Counted from the stretch's first letter, positions 49,395-61,904 are shown. The stretch is 64,000 nucleotides of DNA from Grifola frondosa (GCA_001683735.1 LUGG01000001.1:2046001-2110000), one strand, 5' to 3'. The notes: generated by a model not told the origin, from the sequence alone. Translations and numbers: made by a program.

Positions 49395-49850
49395 ATGCCG
49401 CCGACCTCCTCACTACGAACACTTCAGCGGCAGTTTAAAGCTCCCAGGAGCGCCTCTGCATCGCGGCGGTATGCCTCTCATGGACACGGACCGCAATACA
49501 ATGAACCTTCTGGATATCTCTTTGGGGAGAAGGTGCGCAACAGTTTGGAGACCACTCGCATTCGCACTGATCACTTTATCTTTCACTGTAAATTCTGCAG
49601 CCCCTTCCTCCTGGGCAGAAACGACAGAGAGAGTCATGGGAGATTATCTGGCATGTCGGGATGCTTGGAACTATGGGTGTAACTGCGGTGCTTCTCTATT
49701 ACAAGCCTGACTCCAGGTGAGTGCATAAGCTCCATCAAACTACCGGCTTGCAGCTCAAGATCTTATTTCACTCTTAGCATACAAACATGGGCATTAGAGG
49801 AGGCCAAGGCAAGGATGGAGGCCCGCGGCGAGAAGACCGACTACCCATAA
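49395..49850 (+). CDS. Complex I ESSS subunit (NDUFB11-like)
   Basis: Small accessory subunit of mitochondrial NADH:ubiquinone oxidoreductase, anchored in the inner membrane. The ATG at 49395 opens a presequence-like start (MPPTSSLRTLQRQF, then RSASASRRYASHGHGPQYNE) and EPSGYLFGEK. After an intron comes PLPPGQKRQRESWEIIWHVG, then the single TM segment MLGTMGVTAVLLYYKPDSS. A last exon reads IQTWALEEAKARMEARGEKT-DYP with TAA at 49848-49850. FGE, the WE-x-W core and the single TM with a charged C-terminal helix match the ESSS family. The frame is intact. It lies 151 bp downstream of NAA40 on the same strand, and is convergent with the H-protein gene 205 bp away. Confidence 0.85.
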
Positions 49851-50055
49851 CCACATTCATTCCTCCGATTATTGAATTTGTCTTACACGCAATGGATGGT
49901 CAAGTCGTCGTGATGCTAGATATCTATGTTGGGTGCTACATCCCAGTATTATGTGCGTTGAGACACGCATGCTAAGATCGTCTAAGCCGCCGAAGACCCC
50001 CACCACCTATCCTGCGGAGTTGAAGCCGCACAAAACCCGGGCTTACAAGTACTCC

Positions 50056-50838
50056 TTAGTGGTCCGACTCACAATGCTCCTTATATGCGTCCTCCGTCAA
50101 TAGCTTCTCGAGCTGAAAGAATGGTCGTTAGTAGACCAAAGATTACACGACAGGTATGGACGTACCTCCGAGGCGTCCTTGACCTTAATTTTGCATAGCC
50201 AGCCTGCAACAGAGCCCTCAATTTCCCATGCGGATAACAATCATACGTTATCGTACCCTTGTCCTCGGGCGACTTGTTTAGCAGTCCGGGCTGGTCAGCC
50301 AGTGTGTCGTTGACCTCCTCAACCGTTCCGGAAATAGGGGCGTACTATGCGGCAAGGTGTAAGATGACCATGAGCGATATGAACCTCGGAGATAGCAACT
50401 CAACGATATCTGAAGCGGCCTTCACATCTCCACCGCCCCAATCTGGTCTATGAACCACATAGATTACGTTCATTCACATTCAGCAATAAGAACATACACA
50501 ATACTCACCACCCTGAGATACCTCTGTTCCTACTGTGGGCAGTTCCACGAAGACAACGTCTCCAAGACTTGACTGAGCATAGTCCGTGATGGACACGATC
50601 CCTGTCATCGTGCTATCGTCGAACACGACCGCTTCATGGTCCTCAGTGTACCTTTTCGCTGAGGGTACCGTATGATTGAATACAGAGGCGTTCCGGCGCG
50701 CATGCAAAACGCAGACTCACTGACGAGTGTCCGGGCAAAAGGCATGGCGCGGATGGCACTCGCAGCCGGGGCAGGTCTGCGTGCAGCACGCAGCACAGCG
50801 GCACTAGAACGAGAAGCGTGTCGGAGAGCAGGGAGCAT
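50056..50838 (-). CDS. Glycine cleavage system H protein, mitochondrial
   Basis: Lipoate-carrying shuttle protein of the glycine decarboxylase complex in the mitochondrial matrix. The ATG at 50838 opens a classical presequence (MLPALRHASRSSAAVLRAAR, AASAIRAMPFARTLV). After an intron comes KRYTEDHEAVVFDDSTMTGI, then VSITDYAQSSLGDVVFVELP and TVGTEVSQG. The lipoyl motif follows as DQIGAVE and VKAASDI, with the lipoyl Lys in VKAAS, but one base is missing near 50426-50429, just before it. The last exons give APISGTVEEVNDTLADQPGL, LNKSPEDKG, WLCKIKVKDASE and LEKLLTEDAYKEHCESDH with TAA at 50056-50058. All five core blocks are present. The missing base is most likely a sequence error, since it is the only defect. 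Confidence 0.9.
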
Positions 50839-51142
50839 CTTTCGTTCAGTTGAGAGTGACCAGAGGCTGCGAGGTAAATTTTGAGGTGGCACGAGTCCGA
50901 CGGATATCCGTCTTTTCAGGCCATGTCCTCTTATGGGTGTTCTACTTACGTACGGCTAAACTCCGTCGAGGTATTCAATGCTTATCGCTCATTACGAACG
51001 TTACGAGCACAAAGCAGACGCGAATATCATGAAAATGTCAGGTGTGCTAGTCCGACGTCTACTTTTGCATGAGTGGTGATGTAGGATGTACAAGCACAGT
51101 CATTAGCGTGATATACTACTGCAAACAATCCCCCCTTCGAGC
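50839..51142. other. Intergenic region, H protein / EF-Tu
   Basis: 304 bp between two minus-strand genes; H-protein promoter and EF-Tu 3' end. Nothing else recognised. Confidence 0.4.
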
Positions 51143-53237
51143 TCATGCGTACTCGAGAACCTTGGTGACAATGCCGGTACCAACTGAAAATAACGGTTTC
51201 AGTCAGAGATGAACAATAAAAGGACAGAATATAGCCGTACTAGTTTTGCCACCCTCACGAAGGGTGAATCGAGTACCCTCCTCCGCAGCGACGTCGTGGA
51301 CAAGGTGGAGGTCCATCTCAACGTTGTCACCAGGCATGACCTTTCGAAGACATTTAAGCTTAGAAGAAGCGTTAGAAAGGGAAGAATGCCTACCATTTTA
51401 TCGGCAGCATCGGGGGTGCCTTCGGGCCAGTGCATACCGCAAGTAATGTCAGCTGTTCGCATGAAAAGCTGGGGACGGTAGTTGTCCATGAAGGGTGTGT
51501 ATCGACCACCTACAATCCATTGTTAATCTATACGTGTTACAAAACAGGAAAGCGATGTACCCTCATCCTTGGTCAAAACCTGGCAGTCATTTGTCCGTCA
51601 ATAGACTGAACGCTGGAACTAGAGGTGATACGCACGTAGATCTGAGCCTGGAACTTCTTCACCGCTTTCAAGGAACCGGGCGCGATGACGACCTGTCCAC
51701 GCCTGATCTGCTCACGCTTGACACCACGGAGGAGGACACCCATGTTGTCACCAGCTTCTCCCTATGCACAGAATAAGTCAAGGTAAGAGACTATAACGAC
51801 ACGTCGAAGACATACCCTGTCCAGCTCCTTGTGGAAAGCCTCTATGAGGAACATGAGTACGTCAGATTTACGCGCATGCTGCACTCCACCTACCAATACC
51901 GGTCAGAGTTGACTTGAAACAAGCACCCAATCCAAGAATCTCGACTTCGTCACCCTTATGGCATACGCCGCGCTCCGCCTTTTGCATGGTGAAACTTTTC
52001 AACATACAAAGAAGAGAATCACAAGAAGTGCACTTACGCGACCAGTAGCGACAGTTCCACGACCAGAGATAGAGAAGACATCTGGCAGAATGGTGAGTGG
52101 GGTCTGATGAAGAGCTCATTATAAACATGGTCTTACCTTCTATTGGAAGAAGGAACGGCTTCTCGAGGTCACCTTTAACTTTTGTCAGTTAAAGCTCCGG
52201 CACACAACTTTGTTAGTACACACGAGGAGGGATTTCCAACCAATCGTCGCAAGCCTGGACCAGCTGAACGATCTTGTCTGCACCAATCTCAGGGGTCTTG
52301 CCCTCCAGAGCAGCAAGCGCTGAGCCCATGATGATGGGAGTGTTCTCTCCGTCGAAGTTATACGTAGAGAGCAGATCACGCATCTCCATGTCCACCAGCT
52401 CGAGCATCTCCGGGTCCGAAATCATGTCAATCTTGTTAATGAAGACGACGAGCTTCTTGATGCCGACTTGGCGGGCGAGAAGCAAGTGTTCCCGGGTCTG
52501 GGGCATCTGACCGTCGGTGGCAGAAACGACAATGATAGCACCGTCCATCTGCGCAGCACCAGTAATCATGTTCTTAATGTCTAACGAGATGTGTGAGTCA
52601 TTTACAACAATGCAGGGACGTGAAGGACGTACATCAGCGTGACCGGGACAGTCGATGTGGCCGTAGTGTCGCTTATCACTCTCGTACTCGATGTGAGTCG
52701 AGTTGATAGTGATACCACGCGCCTTTTCTTCCGGAGCGTTGTCAATCTCGGCATAGTCAGTGAACTTCGCGCCACCGCGCTCAGCGAGAACTTTCGTAAT
52801 AGCAGCCGTCAACGTGGTCTTGCCGTGATCGACGTGACCTGGGGAAGAGGTTGGTGGATGACGCGTCGAGCGAGCTTGATACGGCACTCACCAATGGTAC
52901 CAATGTTCAAGTGAGGCTTAGCACGGGAGAACTTGACAGCGGCTTCCTCAGCGTACCCCTGCTCGCGACTGGACAAAGCTTGCAGTTGAGCAAAGCCCAC
53001 TCCCATGGTGACCTCGACTACTCACCCCAGTTAAGGCCATTTGGTCTAAAGAGTGTGGGCTGTACAGATTTCGAAGGAAGCCTGAGCGAAGTCCGGGTGC
53101 AGAAGTATATTGACTGGGTCGCTGTGCGAAATTCTTCAGGGATGATAGCATACAAATTGAGCAGCAGACGGCCAACCTCGTGAGCTGTAGAGCCGGCGAG
53201 CGATGGCTCGTGGTGCCGCAAACTGTCCCCTGAACAT
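51143..53237 (-). CDS. TUF1: Mitochondrial elongation factor Tu
   Basis: GTPase that brings aminoacyl-tRNA to the mitochondrial ribosome. I place the start at the ATG at 53237, because it encodes a good presequence ([19 protein letters not shown], then RGWPSAAQF) that an intron can join to [20 protein letters not shown]. The ATG at 53006 would give a shorter, weaker N-terminus. The body is textbook: [27 protein letters not shown] (P-loop split by an intron), [30 protein letters not shown] (G3), [20 protein letters not shown] (G4, NKID), then [17 protein letters not shown] (G5). Domains 2 and 3 follow ([60 protein letters not shown]) and the end [13 protein letters not shown]. At least six introns; no frameshift seen. 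Confidence 0.95.
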
Positions 53238-53386
53238 GGTGAGCGTAGCAGAAACGATTTGAACGAAGTGTAACACTGTAAACAAAATTCTTGACCGGCC
53301 AGCGGCGATCGGATCGGTTCCGCGCCGGTCAATCTCCGGCGCTTCGGATGCGCGAAGCGCGGCGACTTGACCACAACTCCTACGTT
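53238..53386. promoter_or_regulatory. Bidirectional promoter region, EF-Tu / PEX14
   Basis: 149 bp between outward-facing start codons. It contains GC-rich repeats of cgcgaagcgc-like and gccggtca-like words, but no certain factor site. Confidence 0.45.
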
Positions 53387-54518
53387 ATGGCCACCCCAGA
53401 CAGGCAGGAACTCATCCGAAATGCAGTCGTCTTCCTCGCAGATCCCAAGGCTTGTCGAACCGTACACACTCACACAGTCGGTACTCACTGATCTGAAGTT
53501 CTAGACGCAATCCTCGCCGCTCGCACAGCGGGTGCAGTTCTTGGAAGCGAAAGGATTGACCGGTGTGGAGATTGAGGAGGCAATGAAACAGACAGCCATG
53601 AATCAAGGCGCCAGACAGATGCCTATGCAGCAGTACGCTGCTCCGTACCCTCCGGTCTATGGTCCTGCTCCTTATGGCACGCAACCACCGCCGCAACCAT
53701 GGGACTGGCGAGATTACTTCGTGAGCCTTGACAACCTATCGCGAGATATTCATGCTGATACTGTCCTCCTAGATCACTGCAGTGGTGACTGGCAGCGTAG
53801 CCTATGGTGCAGCCTCACTGTTTCGGGTACGTGTACACCAAGTAATGGAATATGACCGGCGATTGAGATTTCACGTGATAGAAATATGTGCTACCGCATT
53901 TGCGACCGCCCTCGTCCACAGCATACGAGGCAGACCGAGATGCGATGACGGCACAATTCGATGCGGCAGAGGCTCTTCTGAAGGAGATACAAGCTGAAAC
54001 CGCTGCTGTTCGGACCGCTGTGGAGGAGCAAAATGAGAAGGTGGTAAAAGCAACACAGGAAGTGGAAGCAGTGGTAAAGGAAATGCGGGAAGGGGAAGCC
54101 AAGACACGGGACGAAATGCGCGAAATCAGGGAAGAAGTCACCAATGTCCGCGAGATGCTTCCCAAGGTAGGCTGTTCATGAAAGCGTATCGGATTCTTTT
54201 GTGCTGACTGTTAAGCGATAGATGATTGAGAAAAACAAGGAGAGCCAAGCCCAGTCTCTTGCTGAGCTTCAGCAGGAACTCAAATCATTAAAGGCGCTCT
54301 TGCTGAGTCGTGGGCCAACCATGTCCAGCGGGCCAGCAACACCGATATTCCCAACAAAACCATCCATACCGGCATGGCAATTGGCTTCTTCTCCCGCCCG
54401 TCCCGCTAGCGTATCTTCTCTGCCTACTACGCCAGACCCATCCTCGCTATCGTCCTTTATACCCAACGGCAAAGGCAAGGAAGTCGCGACTTCTGACAAC
54501 ACTGACATGGTTCAATAG
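53387..54518 (+). CDS. PEX14: Peroxin 14 (peroxisomal import docking protein)
   Basis: Docking factor for the Pex5 receptor on the peroxisomal membrane. The ATG at 53387 begins MATPDRQELIRNAVVFLADP. A 55 nt intron with a GC donor (53450-53504) joins TQSSPLAQRVQFLEAKGLTG and EIEEAMKQTAMNQGARQM, which together form the Pex14 N-terminal domain. A Pro/Tyr-rich spacer (YAAPYPPVYGPAPYGTQPP) and WDWRDYF lead to the TM segment ITAVVTGSVAYGAASLFR and YVLPHLRPPSSTAYEADRDA. The long coiled coil (EALLKEIQAETAAVRTAVEE, EAVVKEMREGEAKTRDEMRE) follows, and a Ser/Pro-rich tail ends SDNTDMVQ with TAG at 54516-54518. The order of domain, TM and coiled coil is standard. Confidence 0.93.
53450..53504 (+). other. 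Probable GC-AG intron in PEX14
   Basis: DPK (ending AAG) and TQSSPLAQRV join in frame only if the intron runs from gcttgt to ttctag, 55 nt. The surrounding protein is well conserved, so the join is secure. Confidence 0.7.
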
Positions 54519-54712
54519 TTATATCTGTGGTGAAACAACTCATGATTTATATAATACAATCTTTCGAAGTTAGTAACTTGCTCTTTTTGGTTGTGTCGTT
54601 CGCGCTGCGCGTTTAGTCCACGTGGTTGCGGGAATTGCAACAACCGAGCTACATACGCTGTACAGCACCGAGCTCGAGCTTGATGTTCATACCTGGTTAA
54701 TTGTTCCACATC

Positions 54713-57700
54713 ATGTTCTCTCAGTTTCGCCATGCAGTAGAGACTCTTGCTCAGCATTCCCCGAAGTCGTCGCAAGACGCGTCGGCGACCACAGATGAGG
54801 GTGATTCACGCTCTTCACTAGACTCCGTAGGCGGACTGCGCACGTCCATCTCCTCTTCTTCTCAGCTAGCGGAGTCAGCCCTGAGTAATCTCCGGAAGAC
54901 CTTGGTTGCGCAGCGCTCAGGTAGTCCTGGTCCAAGTAAGCCTGTAGCCTCTTCGTCCGATAGCACGCCGAGGCCCGCTGCGCCGCGGACGACTCTTGAG
55001 GACAGACTGCGTGCCAAGTTCGCCATTGGAGATGTTTCCAATTCCTCCAGTCCAATCTCTTCCACCAGGACATCGCCCTCCCCAATTCCAGTGTCCATGT
55101 CTGATCACCCTCTTTCCCCGTCGCACACGCCGCTGCCAAAGTCACCTTCACCCCAAGCGGAGCGTAGTCGGCCAATTCCCCATTCCCCGACATCTATACC
55201 TCTTCCTGATTCCCCTCCTCATTCACCGACCATTGAGGCGCCCTCGCCTGTCCGCCCTGACCTTCCGAAAATATCTTTGCCAGAACCGCTATCTGCGTCA
55301 ACTTCATCTGAAAGTCTTGTTGCCTCACAGGAGCCCACAGCGGAGATGACGTTAGAGCAGGACCATGGTGTTGCGCCGTTGATGTCGGGTTCTGAGTTCA
55401 CCCAAGGCGATTGCTCGTCTACAGTGGGAAGCCTGTCTCAGAACGATGAAAATCCCCCAGAGGTTCACGGTATTCCTCAATCTGCGAGTGAGGAGGACGT
55501 GCATGATGTCGCTGCCATTACCACGCATTCCGAAAACACTACTGGAAGCATAGGTTCGCCAGAGCTAGAGCAGTTGCCTCAAGCTCACATACCTCTCGGG
55601 AAAGAGGACCTTACCAAGGATGCCGAAGCTTCCTCCGATTCGGACGCGCTGAGCACAAACGGAGACCTCGCGCATTTACCTGATAATGACCTTTCGCCAC
55701 CGGAAACCCAGGTTTTCAACCCAGATACGGATCCTGCATTATCTATTCTTGTCGACTCCAGAGCAGACGAACCAGACATTGAAGGTTTGCAGAAACGTCT
55801 CAAGCTTGTAGAACAGAGATTCTCAGGTATGGTCGTCGCCCATGTGTTTTTTGTTCGTCAAGGACCAAAATATTCGTAGATGTCTCGACGTCGTTCAAAC
55901 GGCTTCAGACGGAGAAGCTAGCAGCCGATAAGGTACTGCAGGAGCTGACGTCCGTGGAAAGCGTTCACGAGGTGGATGCGTTGCGCGACTATCTACAGAA
56001 TTTGAACTTTAAAACTGAGGTATGCGTATTTAGTCACTGTATAGTTCCCCTGTGTGTAATCTCTGCTTTTGATGTAGATGGCGCAAGATGAAATAAAGCG
56101 TCTGACCGGGAAGTTGACTCGTATGTTGTCTATTGTGTTCTCTTATGTCGCGAGATTTACTTGTTTGATTAGGTCAAGAAGAACGCATTGAAGAGCTTAG
56201 AGATATCCACCGACTAGAGTCAAAGTCTCAGTCCGACCTCATTGATAATCTTAGAGGACAGCTCGATGAGACAGAGAAATTCCTGAAATCATCCCAGAGC
56301 GCAAGTGCGACGGCGGAGGAAGAGTCAGCTAAACGAAAGGTGGAGATAGATCGAATTCAAGCTGAAGTGGAGCGTGTCAAAAGTACTGCGAAAGATGAGG
56401 AGGAAAAGCGGGTTAAGGCTATCGCGCTATTGAAAACGGTAAGACAGAAATTGGTGAAGGCAGAGAAGGAGCGGGACGATGCGACAAAGGATATCCGTAC
56501 CTTGAAGGATGGGGGTGAGAAGGAGCGGGAGAAGGAGAAGGCCGAAAAGGCGAAGCTGCAGAGTGAGATTGAGAAGGTCAATGCAGAGCGGGAGACAGCC
56601 ATCGTTGGCCTGAGGGTGCAGTTTGACAAAGAGATCGCCGCTTTTAAGGAGAAACAGGACAAGGAGATTGCGGCTTTGAAAGCGCAATTCGAGCTTGAGG
56701 CGATTGGGACGAAGGTACGCCTCTTCTCTTAGGTTTGTAGAATATCTGACCATTAATTGTCCTGCAGACCAGCCACACACGGGAGATTGAGGGCAAGAAT
56801 GCGCGGATCTCAGGTCTCGAGAATTCGGTTCAGATGCTCTCTAAGGAGAAAAATGAGCTGTTCGACCAATTACAAATGCGGCAAGCCGAATTAGAATCCT
56901 CGCAATCGCTCTTGGAATCATTGCAGGGTCAGGGTACTGAGCTGCAATTCCAGATACGGGAAGCCAATGATCGCATCGCTCTTTTGACCGAGGAGCTCGC
57001 AGATGCTCGACGCGTGCAGGACAACAAGCCGGGAGGGACTGGACCCTCTGCAGAAGAGGTGACCCGTCTGCTCTCGGCCGCTGAGTCGAAGTATGAGACA
57101 AGGATCAGCGACCTTCGGAGGAAGTTGGCCGAAGTCGAACGAGAAAGGGATGAAGGTGAAGCTGAATGGAGTCGGAAGCTATCGGAAAAGACGAGAGAGA
57201 TTGAGTCCTTGAAGGGTATCGTGAGCATCTCTAGCAAGACCCGGGAAGAAGAGTTGGAGTGTGCGAGCGTCTTGAGGAAAGAGATCGAATCTTTGCAGGA
57301 GGAGATTCGATTACACCAAAAGCGTATAGCCGACTTGCAGACACAAGCTGGAAAAGTATCTGAAGTGGAGGTAAGCATTTACACATTACGGGCTTTGCAT
57401 CCTCGCGCTCACGATCCATTTTCTCTAGACAGCAGCAAAGATACAGCTTTCTGAGGTCAGCACGAAGGCTGCAAATCTACAGCAGTTAGTGGAGGAGGGC
57501 AAGAGTAGGGAAGCACAACTTCGTGCCCACAACAAGGTGCGCTATATCTTGTATCCAACCTATATGCAAGCGCTTATAAATGTACTAGACATTGCGGGAC
57601 GAGCTTCGCAAAGTGCAGTCTTCAGCTGCTCTTCTAGAAAAGCAGAGAAATCCTGGCATCGGTTATTGGGCTTCAAGAACAGAAAGCACGTCTGAAATTC

Positions 57701-57981
57701 GCTCTCCCAGGTCTTCAGTATCCGATTTGGTGCTCCAAGATAATAGTACTTCAAGACCCAGTTCTCCAGAGACCGTGAAATCCGACGAAGAGGTCAATGT
57801 AGAATATCTCAGAAACGTCATTATACAATTCCTGGAGCATAAGGAAATGAGGGTGCGTTCTCTTATATCTGCAGCGGACATTTTCTAACCTTGTTTTGAT
57901 CAGCCCCATCTTGTTCGTATTTTATCCACTATCTTGCGATTCACACCCCAAGAAACCAGGCGGATTGTCTCCAAAGTGTAA
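54713..57981 (+). CDS. GRIP-domain golgin
   Basis: Coiled-coil tether of the trans-Golgi, recruited by Arl1-type GTPases through its GRIP domain; closest yeast relative is Imh1. The ATG at 54713 begins MFSQFRHAVETLAQHSPKSS. The first 350 residues are low complexity and Ser/Pro-rich, with a basic-acidic mix (DRLRAKFAIGDVSNSSSPIS). From KRLKLVEQRFS on the sequence is almost continuous coiled coil, spread over about eight exons (EVERVKSTAKDEEEKRVKAI, RKLAEVERERDEGEAEWSRK, CASVLRKEIESLQEEIRLHQ). The GRIP domain reads VNVEYLRNVIIQFLEHKEMR, then after an intron PHLVRILSTILRFTPQETRR, ending VSKV with TAA at 57979-57981. The NVxYxxN-like start and the C-terminal position are diagnostic. The frame is intact. 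Confidence 0.92.
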
Positions 57982-58373
57982 TATCTCTAGAAAGTCTGGA
58001 CTTTGCTGATCAGACATTGACCCTTGTCGCATTGGATTAACGTTATATACCCAGCACATATACCTGTATTAATTTCATAACTACGCGGAATCGTTTTTAT
58101 TCGCTGTCTGGGACAGCCCATCCGCCGACCTTCTGTATTAAGACGAATTCACATCTTTGAGTTGGCGAGAGTATGTATGCGGTTCGTTTGAACTGTTTGT
58201 TGAGATAATTCTCTAGAGCAATTTCTATGTTCCGACGTATGTTCGACAATTAGTGGCTTGTTGTCTCACTGTGGCGCCCGCCGCTTCGTTGGACGAGACT
58301 TGCCAAATAAGGTCAACGCCACCATGATCACAACTTGAACATGAACGCTTACCTTGCGTACATGACCCAACCA
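57982..58373. other. Intergenic region, golgin / MED5
   Basis: 392 bp with golgin 3' end and MED5 promoter, both genes on the plus strand. No coding sequence. Confidence 0.4.
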
Positions 58374-61300
58374 TGTCACTCAGCGAGCTGACTAGAAATG
58401 CCTTCCAGAGTGGCATACCGGCGCAAAAGGTTAGATGCTTGACACATGTATCCCGTTGGACGAGGCACTCACTGGTATCATTTATAGTGGATCAATCTGT
58501 GCAAGCTATTCATTTCTAAACATCTCACCCGCACTCCTCCCGAAAGCATCCAATCCGACATCAGTAGTTGGGTGACGTATGTCAATATCATAGTGAATGT
58601 GTAACTGAAGTTCAAACCAGACTCCGTGCTTATTCTTTTCCGCAACTATCCTGGGGAACCGGCCCTACAAAACTACCTCAGATTCGCAATACAAGATGGT
58701 GTACTATCGCTTCCTACATTCGTCACAACATTTCTTTCTGCAGCCCGCTCTCCTGATCTGCACAACTCTGCCACCCTCGACATGCTCTGTAGAGTCGTCC
58801 TTGACTATCACTATGCCTCCGGAATGCCCGCAATCGGGTCCATAGTTCCATACTCTGAGTCGACTATTGAAGTTCTTGGAGCGGTTCAGGATGCCATGGC
58901 GTTATTGCGGACAGCGCACTCGCTCCCTATGTCTCATTTCCACCAACTTACGACTTCTGCCTCAGAACTTCTGATATTGCTCCTTTCTTGTGTTACGGAC
59001 GTGTCTCAAATCTCGACTGCACAAGCTATGGTTCACTTTGCAGATGCAAACGATATGCTGCAAGTTCTGCGCCTCTCCCCTGGTGTTAGACAAGTCCTTG
59101 AAACGTTCGTATTATCGCTGAGCTTGTTGTTAGGCGACGACGCGAAAGCGGCGCGTGAGGCACAGATGATGCATACCCTCCAGCTGGCGTTGGGAAAAGG
59201 CAGTATTCTAGGCCCTGGTTCAGAATCTGACATCGTCACCTGTGGCCTCGTCTTATATCATTTGGTGTGTATACTGCTGAATGAACAAGAACTGTTAGTT
59301 GACGTTGCACCAGATATTTAACAGAGCGGGCCCCTTTGGTTCAGGCGATGGACCTCATATTGCAGCAGTCCTCGTGTCGCTATTGCGATGGTCATCATGG
59401 ACGCCTGTGACATTCTATACACAATTGTTGGCCGCAGCCCTTAATTGTGTTGCACAAAATATCACTCTAGGCACTACGACGCGGTCATCATCCATATGGA
59501 GGTCATTTGTGATAGGTCGTGTAAGATTGCGTAATGTCTTTGAGATCAAGAATATGTCTAATCATTGGCGTCAGCTTCCCCATTTACTAGTACTGTTTCA
59601 AAAAGCGGCCGAACTTGACAGTACTATTCCAGCTGACACAGATTGGGTACGTTTTATTTTAATTTATTTCTCTGGCCGTTTCTTACTATTACCAGCGTGT
59701 AGCTCTGCAAATGGCATTGTCAAACGTCCTTCAACGGAGCGACCTCCTAGATAAATGTTCCAGTAGCAACATGCAATCCGTCAGTTCGGAGTCTTCCAGT
59801 GATAGATCGATAGCGTGCGTCTGCATCACCGAAATTGCTTTGGGGTACACTAAATTTTACCCATTCCAGGTCCAGCTCTTTCACTTCAGAGTTATTGTAC
59901 CAACTGTTGACCACTGGATTGATCGACGCATCTTTCTCCGCGACTCTCAACACAACCCTGAATGATTTTCACCCACGGCTGTTATTGGATGCACAAGATG
60001 CAGGGCTAGAATTGCCAGTGAGCACGTCCTGTTTTATTTTTCTCTGCATCTTTTTCTAAGACTACACAGGCATACTTTGAAGCAAAGTTATCAGCGGATG
60101 CAAGCCTAGAAGACATGGAAGCTCTACTCCAGAAAGCATGGCGTGATCCCTGTAGTCATGCAGCCTTCGCTGAGGTTGTCATGAAGGTTTGTTGGTTCCG
60201 CACAGTCTTATGTCTGTACTGAAAGTTTACGCTAGCGATTTACCTCATCCGACGTCGAATCATTGAGCTCGCTGTGCAAGATTCTCTGCAAATGCGACAT
60301 AGCTCTGGACATGTTATCTCTTCACGCCAAAATTACCGACGTCGTTGCGCATGCTCTTGCATTTGTGGAAGATTATGACTGCGAGACGGTCGGTAAGTAT
60401 CTTCGTCTGGAGGACACCAATAGACGTTCACATCGTGGGTTAGGTGATCCCCAGACAGCGGTCAGTCATCTCGGAGACGTTGTACTCTTCTTGCAATCGA
60501 CGATCGTCCGATTCAACGTGAGGTCTCCCGAGCAACAATGTAGAATATTCAATATTAATGGTTATTATTCCAGCTTTCGTCGCCGAAATATTCACTGGGA
60601 CGGAGAGAACTGAACTCCGGCTACCTTCGCTCTGCTGCCCTTGTTTATCGTGTCGATGAATTGAAGGGAGAAGACGCCACGGGATTCAAAGCATGGTTTA
60701 AAGCACTATTTGATGCCAGCAGCGAAGGTATCGAGGATTCGATACTTCGGTGAGTCAGGCAACCCTCATGCAACTTGCCTCTGCTAACGACTAACATATT
60801 AGAGCGACTCGCCCGAAAACGCTTCTCCGTATCGCCGCCACGTTATTTTCCTATGCGATCTCCCTATGCACAGAACGCAAGATGGAAACAGATGTGTTGA
60901 ACAACGGAATCTCGTACTTCTTGGGGCCCCTACTCAACTGGACTCTTGCTGGTGTTGTGAGAGTGCTGCTTATGGAGGTCCAACACAAGGGGTTCGTAGC
61001 GACTCTGGTTAATAAACGTGATTTCATGCTGAGAACTCCCGCGCAGGTTCAAGGCACCGATTCATTTAGAAGTGCTTCAGACCCTACTATCATCGTCATC
61101 TTGTCCTCCTTCGGTGTTACGCTTATCCGCTACGAACATCCTACGACTCTTCCCGGATCCCAAAACACAGGAGCAAGGTCGCACCGGCTCATTTGACACC
61201 ACCCCCATCCGACGAGCTGCATTACAGGCTTTGGGCCTACCTACCGAAGGTGAGCTGCGACATTCTCACTACCTGCAAACGTGTAACCTAACTTCTATTG

Positions 61301-61904
61301 CACCGGCAGAATCGCAGAACCCGCTCTCCCTGAATGGCGCAGGCTCGCACTGGACAGACCAATCGCGCCAGCTCGTCAACAACGCGCTCTCGATGGCACG
61401 CGCAGGCAAAGCGCCCGCTCTCGACGTTGATCGCTGCCTCCTCCTCTCCCCCACCCACCAAGTTCCTGTCCTCCTTCTGGAACGAGCTCGTCGTCGCAGC
61501 CGCGATGGGCGACATGGAGGCCCGCGGCGCATAGCGACGTTCGTGCTGACCATGCCCCGGTCCTCCGCCGCGCCCCGCTGCTACCCATTTTCCTGCACAT
61601 CGTCCTGCCGTCGCTCGTCGTGGGCGCGGACCACCTTGCACCCACAGAGCAGGCCATATCTGTCGAGCTGCTGGTTGCCGTCGTCTCGTCCGCGCTCACG
61701 GCAGCATTGCACCTAGAGTGGGCGCTGCTCGCTACCTGTGGGGAAGAGCGCTTCGTCTTGGGGCAATCCGCGATCGCGATGGCCCGCCGGGTAGCGGGAG
61801 ACCTGCACCGGAGGGGCAGCGGGCCAACTGCAGAGGTGATACTGCAGCGCCTGGCGTCGTCGCCCCAGTTCGCGACGAACTTTCCGATATTTGCAGATAC
61901 GTGA
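58374..61904 (+). CDS. MED5: Mediator complex tail subunit 5 (MED5/Nut1)
   Basis: Large helical tail subunit of Mediator, a coactivator of RNA polymerase II. The ATG at 58374 begins MSLSELTRNAFQSGIPAQKW. The next parts are LCKLFISKHLTRTPPESIQS, then LILFRNYPGEPALQNYLRFA and DGVLSLPTFVTTFLSAARSP, the Med5 hallmark region. The central exon runs to about 59290 (LEWALL-type helices, HADANDMLQ-like VHFADANDMLQVLRLSPGVR). Further exons give HIAAVLVSLLRWSSWTPVTF, LPHLLVLFQKAAELD, LLYQLLTTGLIDASFSATLN, NNGISYFLGPLLNWTLAGVV and VLRLSATNILRLFPDPKT. The C-terminal part (PPTKFLSSFWNELVVAAAMG, LRRAPLLPIFLHIVLPSLVV, SAIAMARRVAGDLHRRG) ends FADT at 61904. At least two single missing bases (near 61449 and 61530) break the frame; the exon 2/3 join is also not clean. 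Confidence 0.8.
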
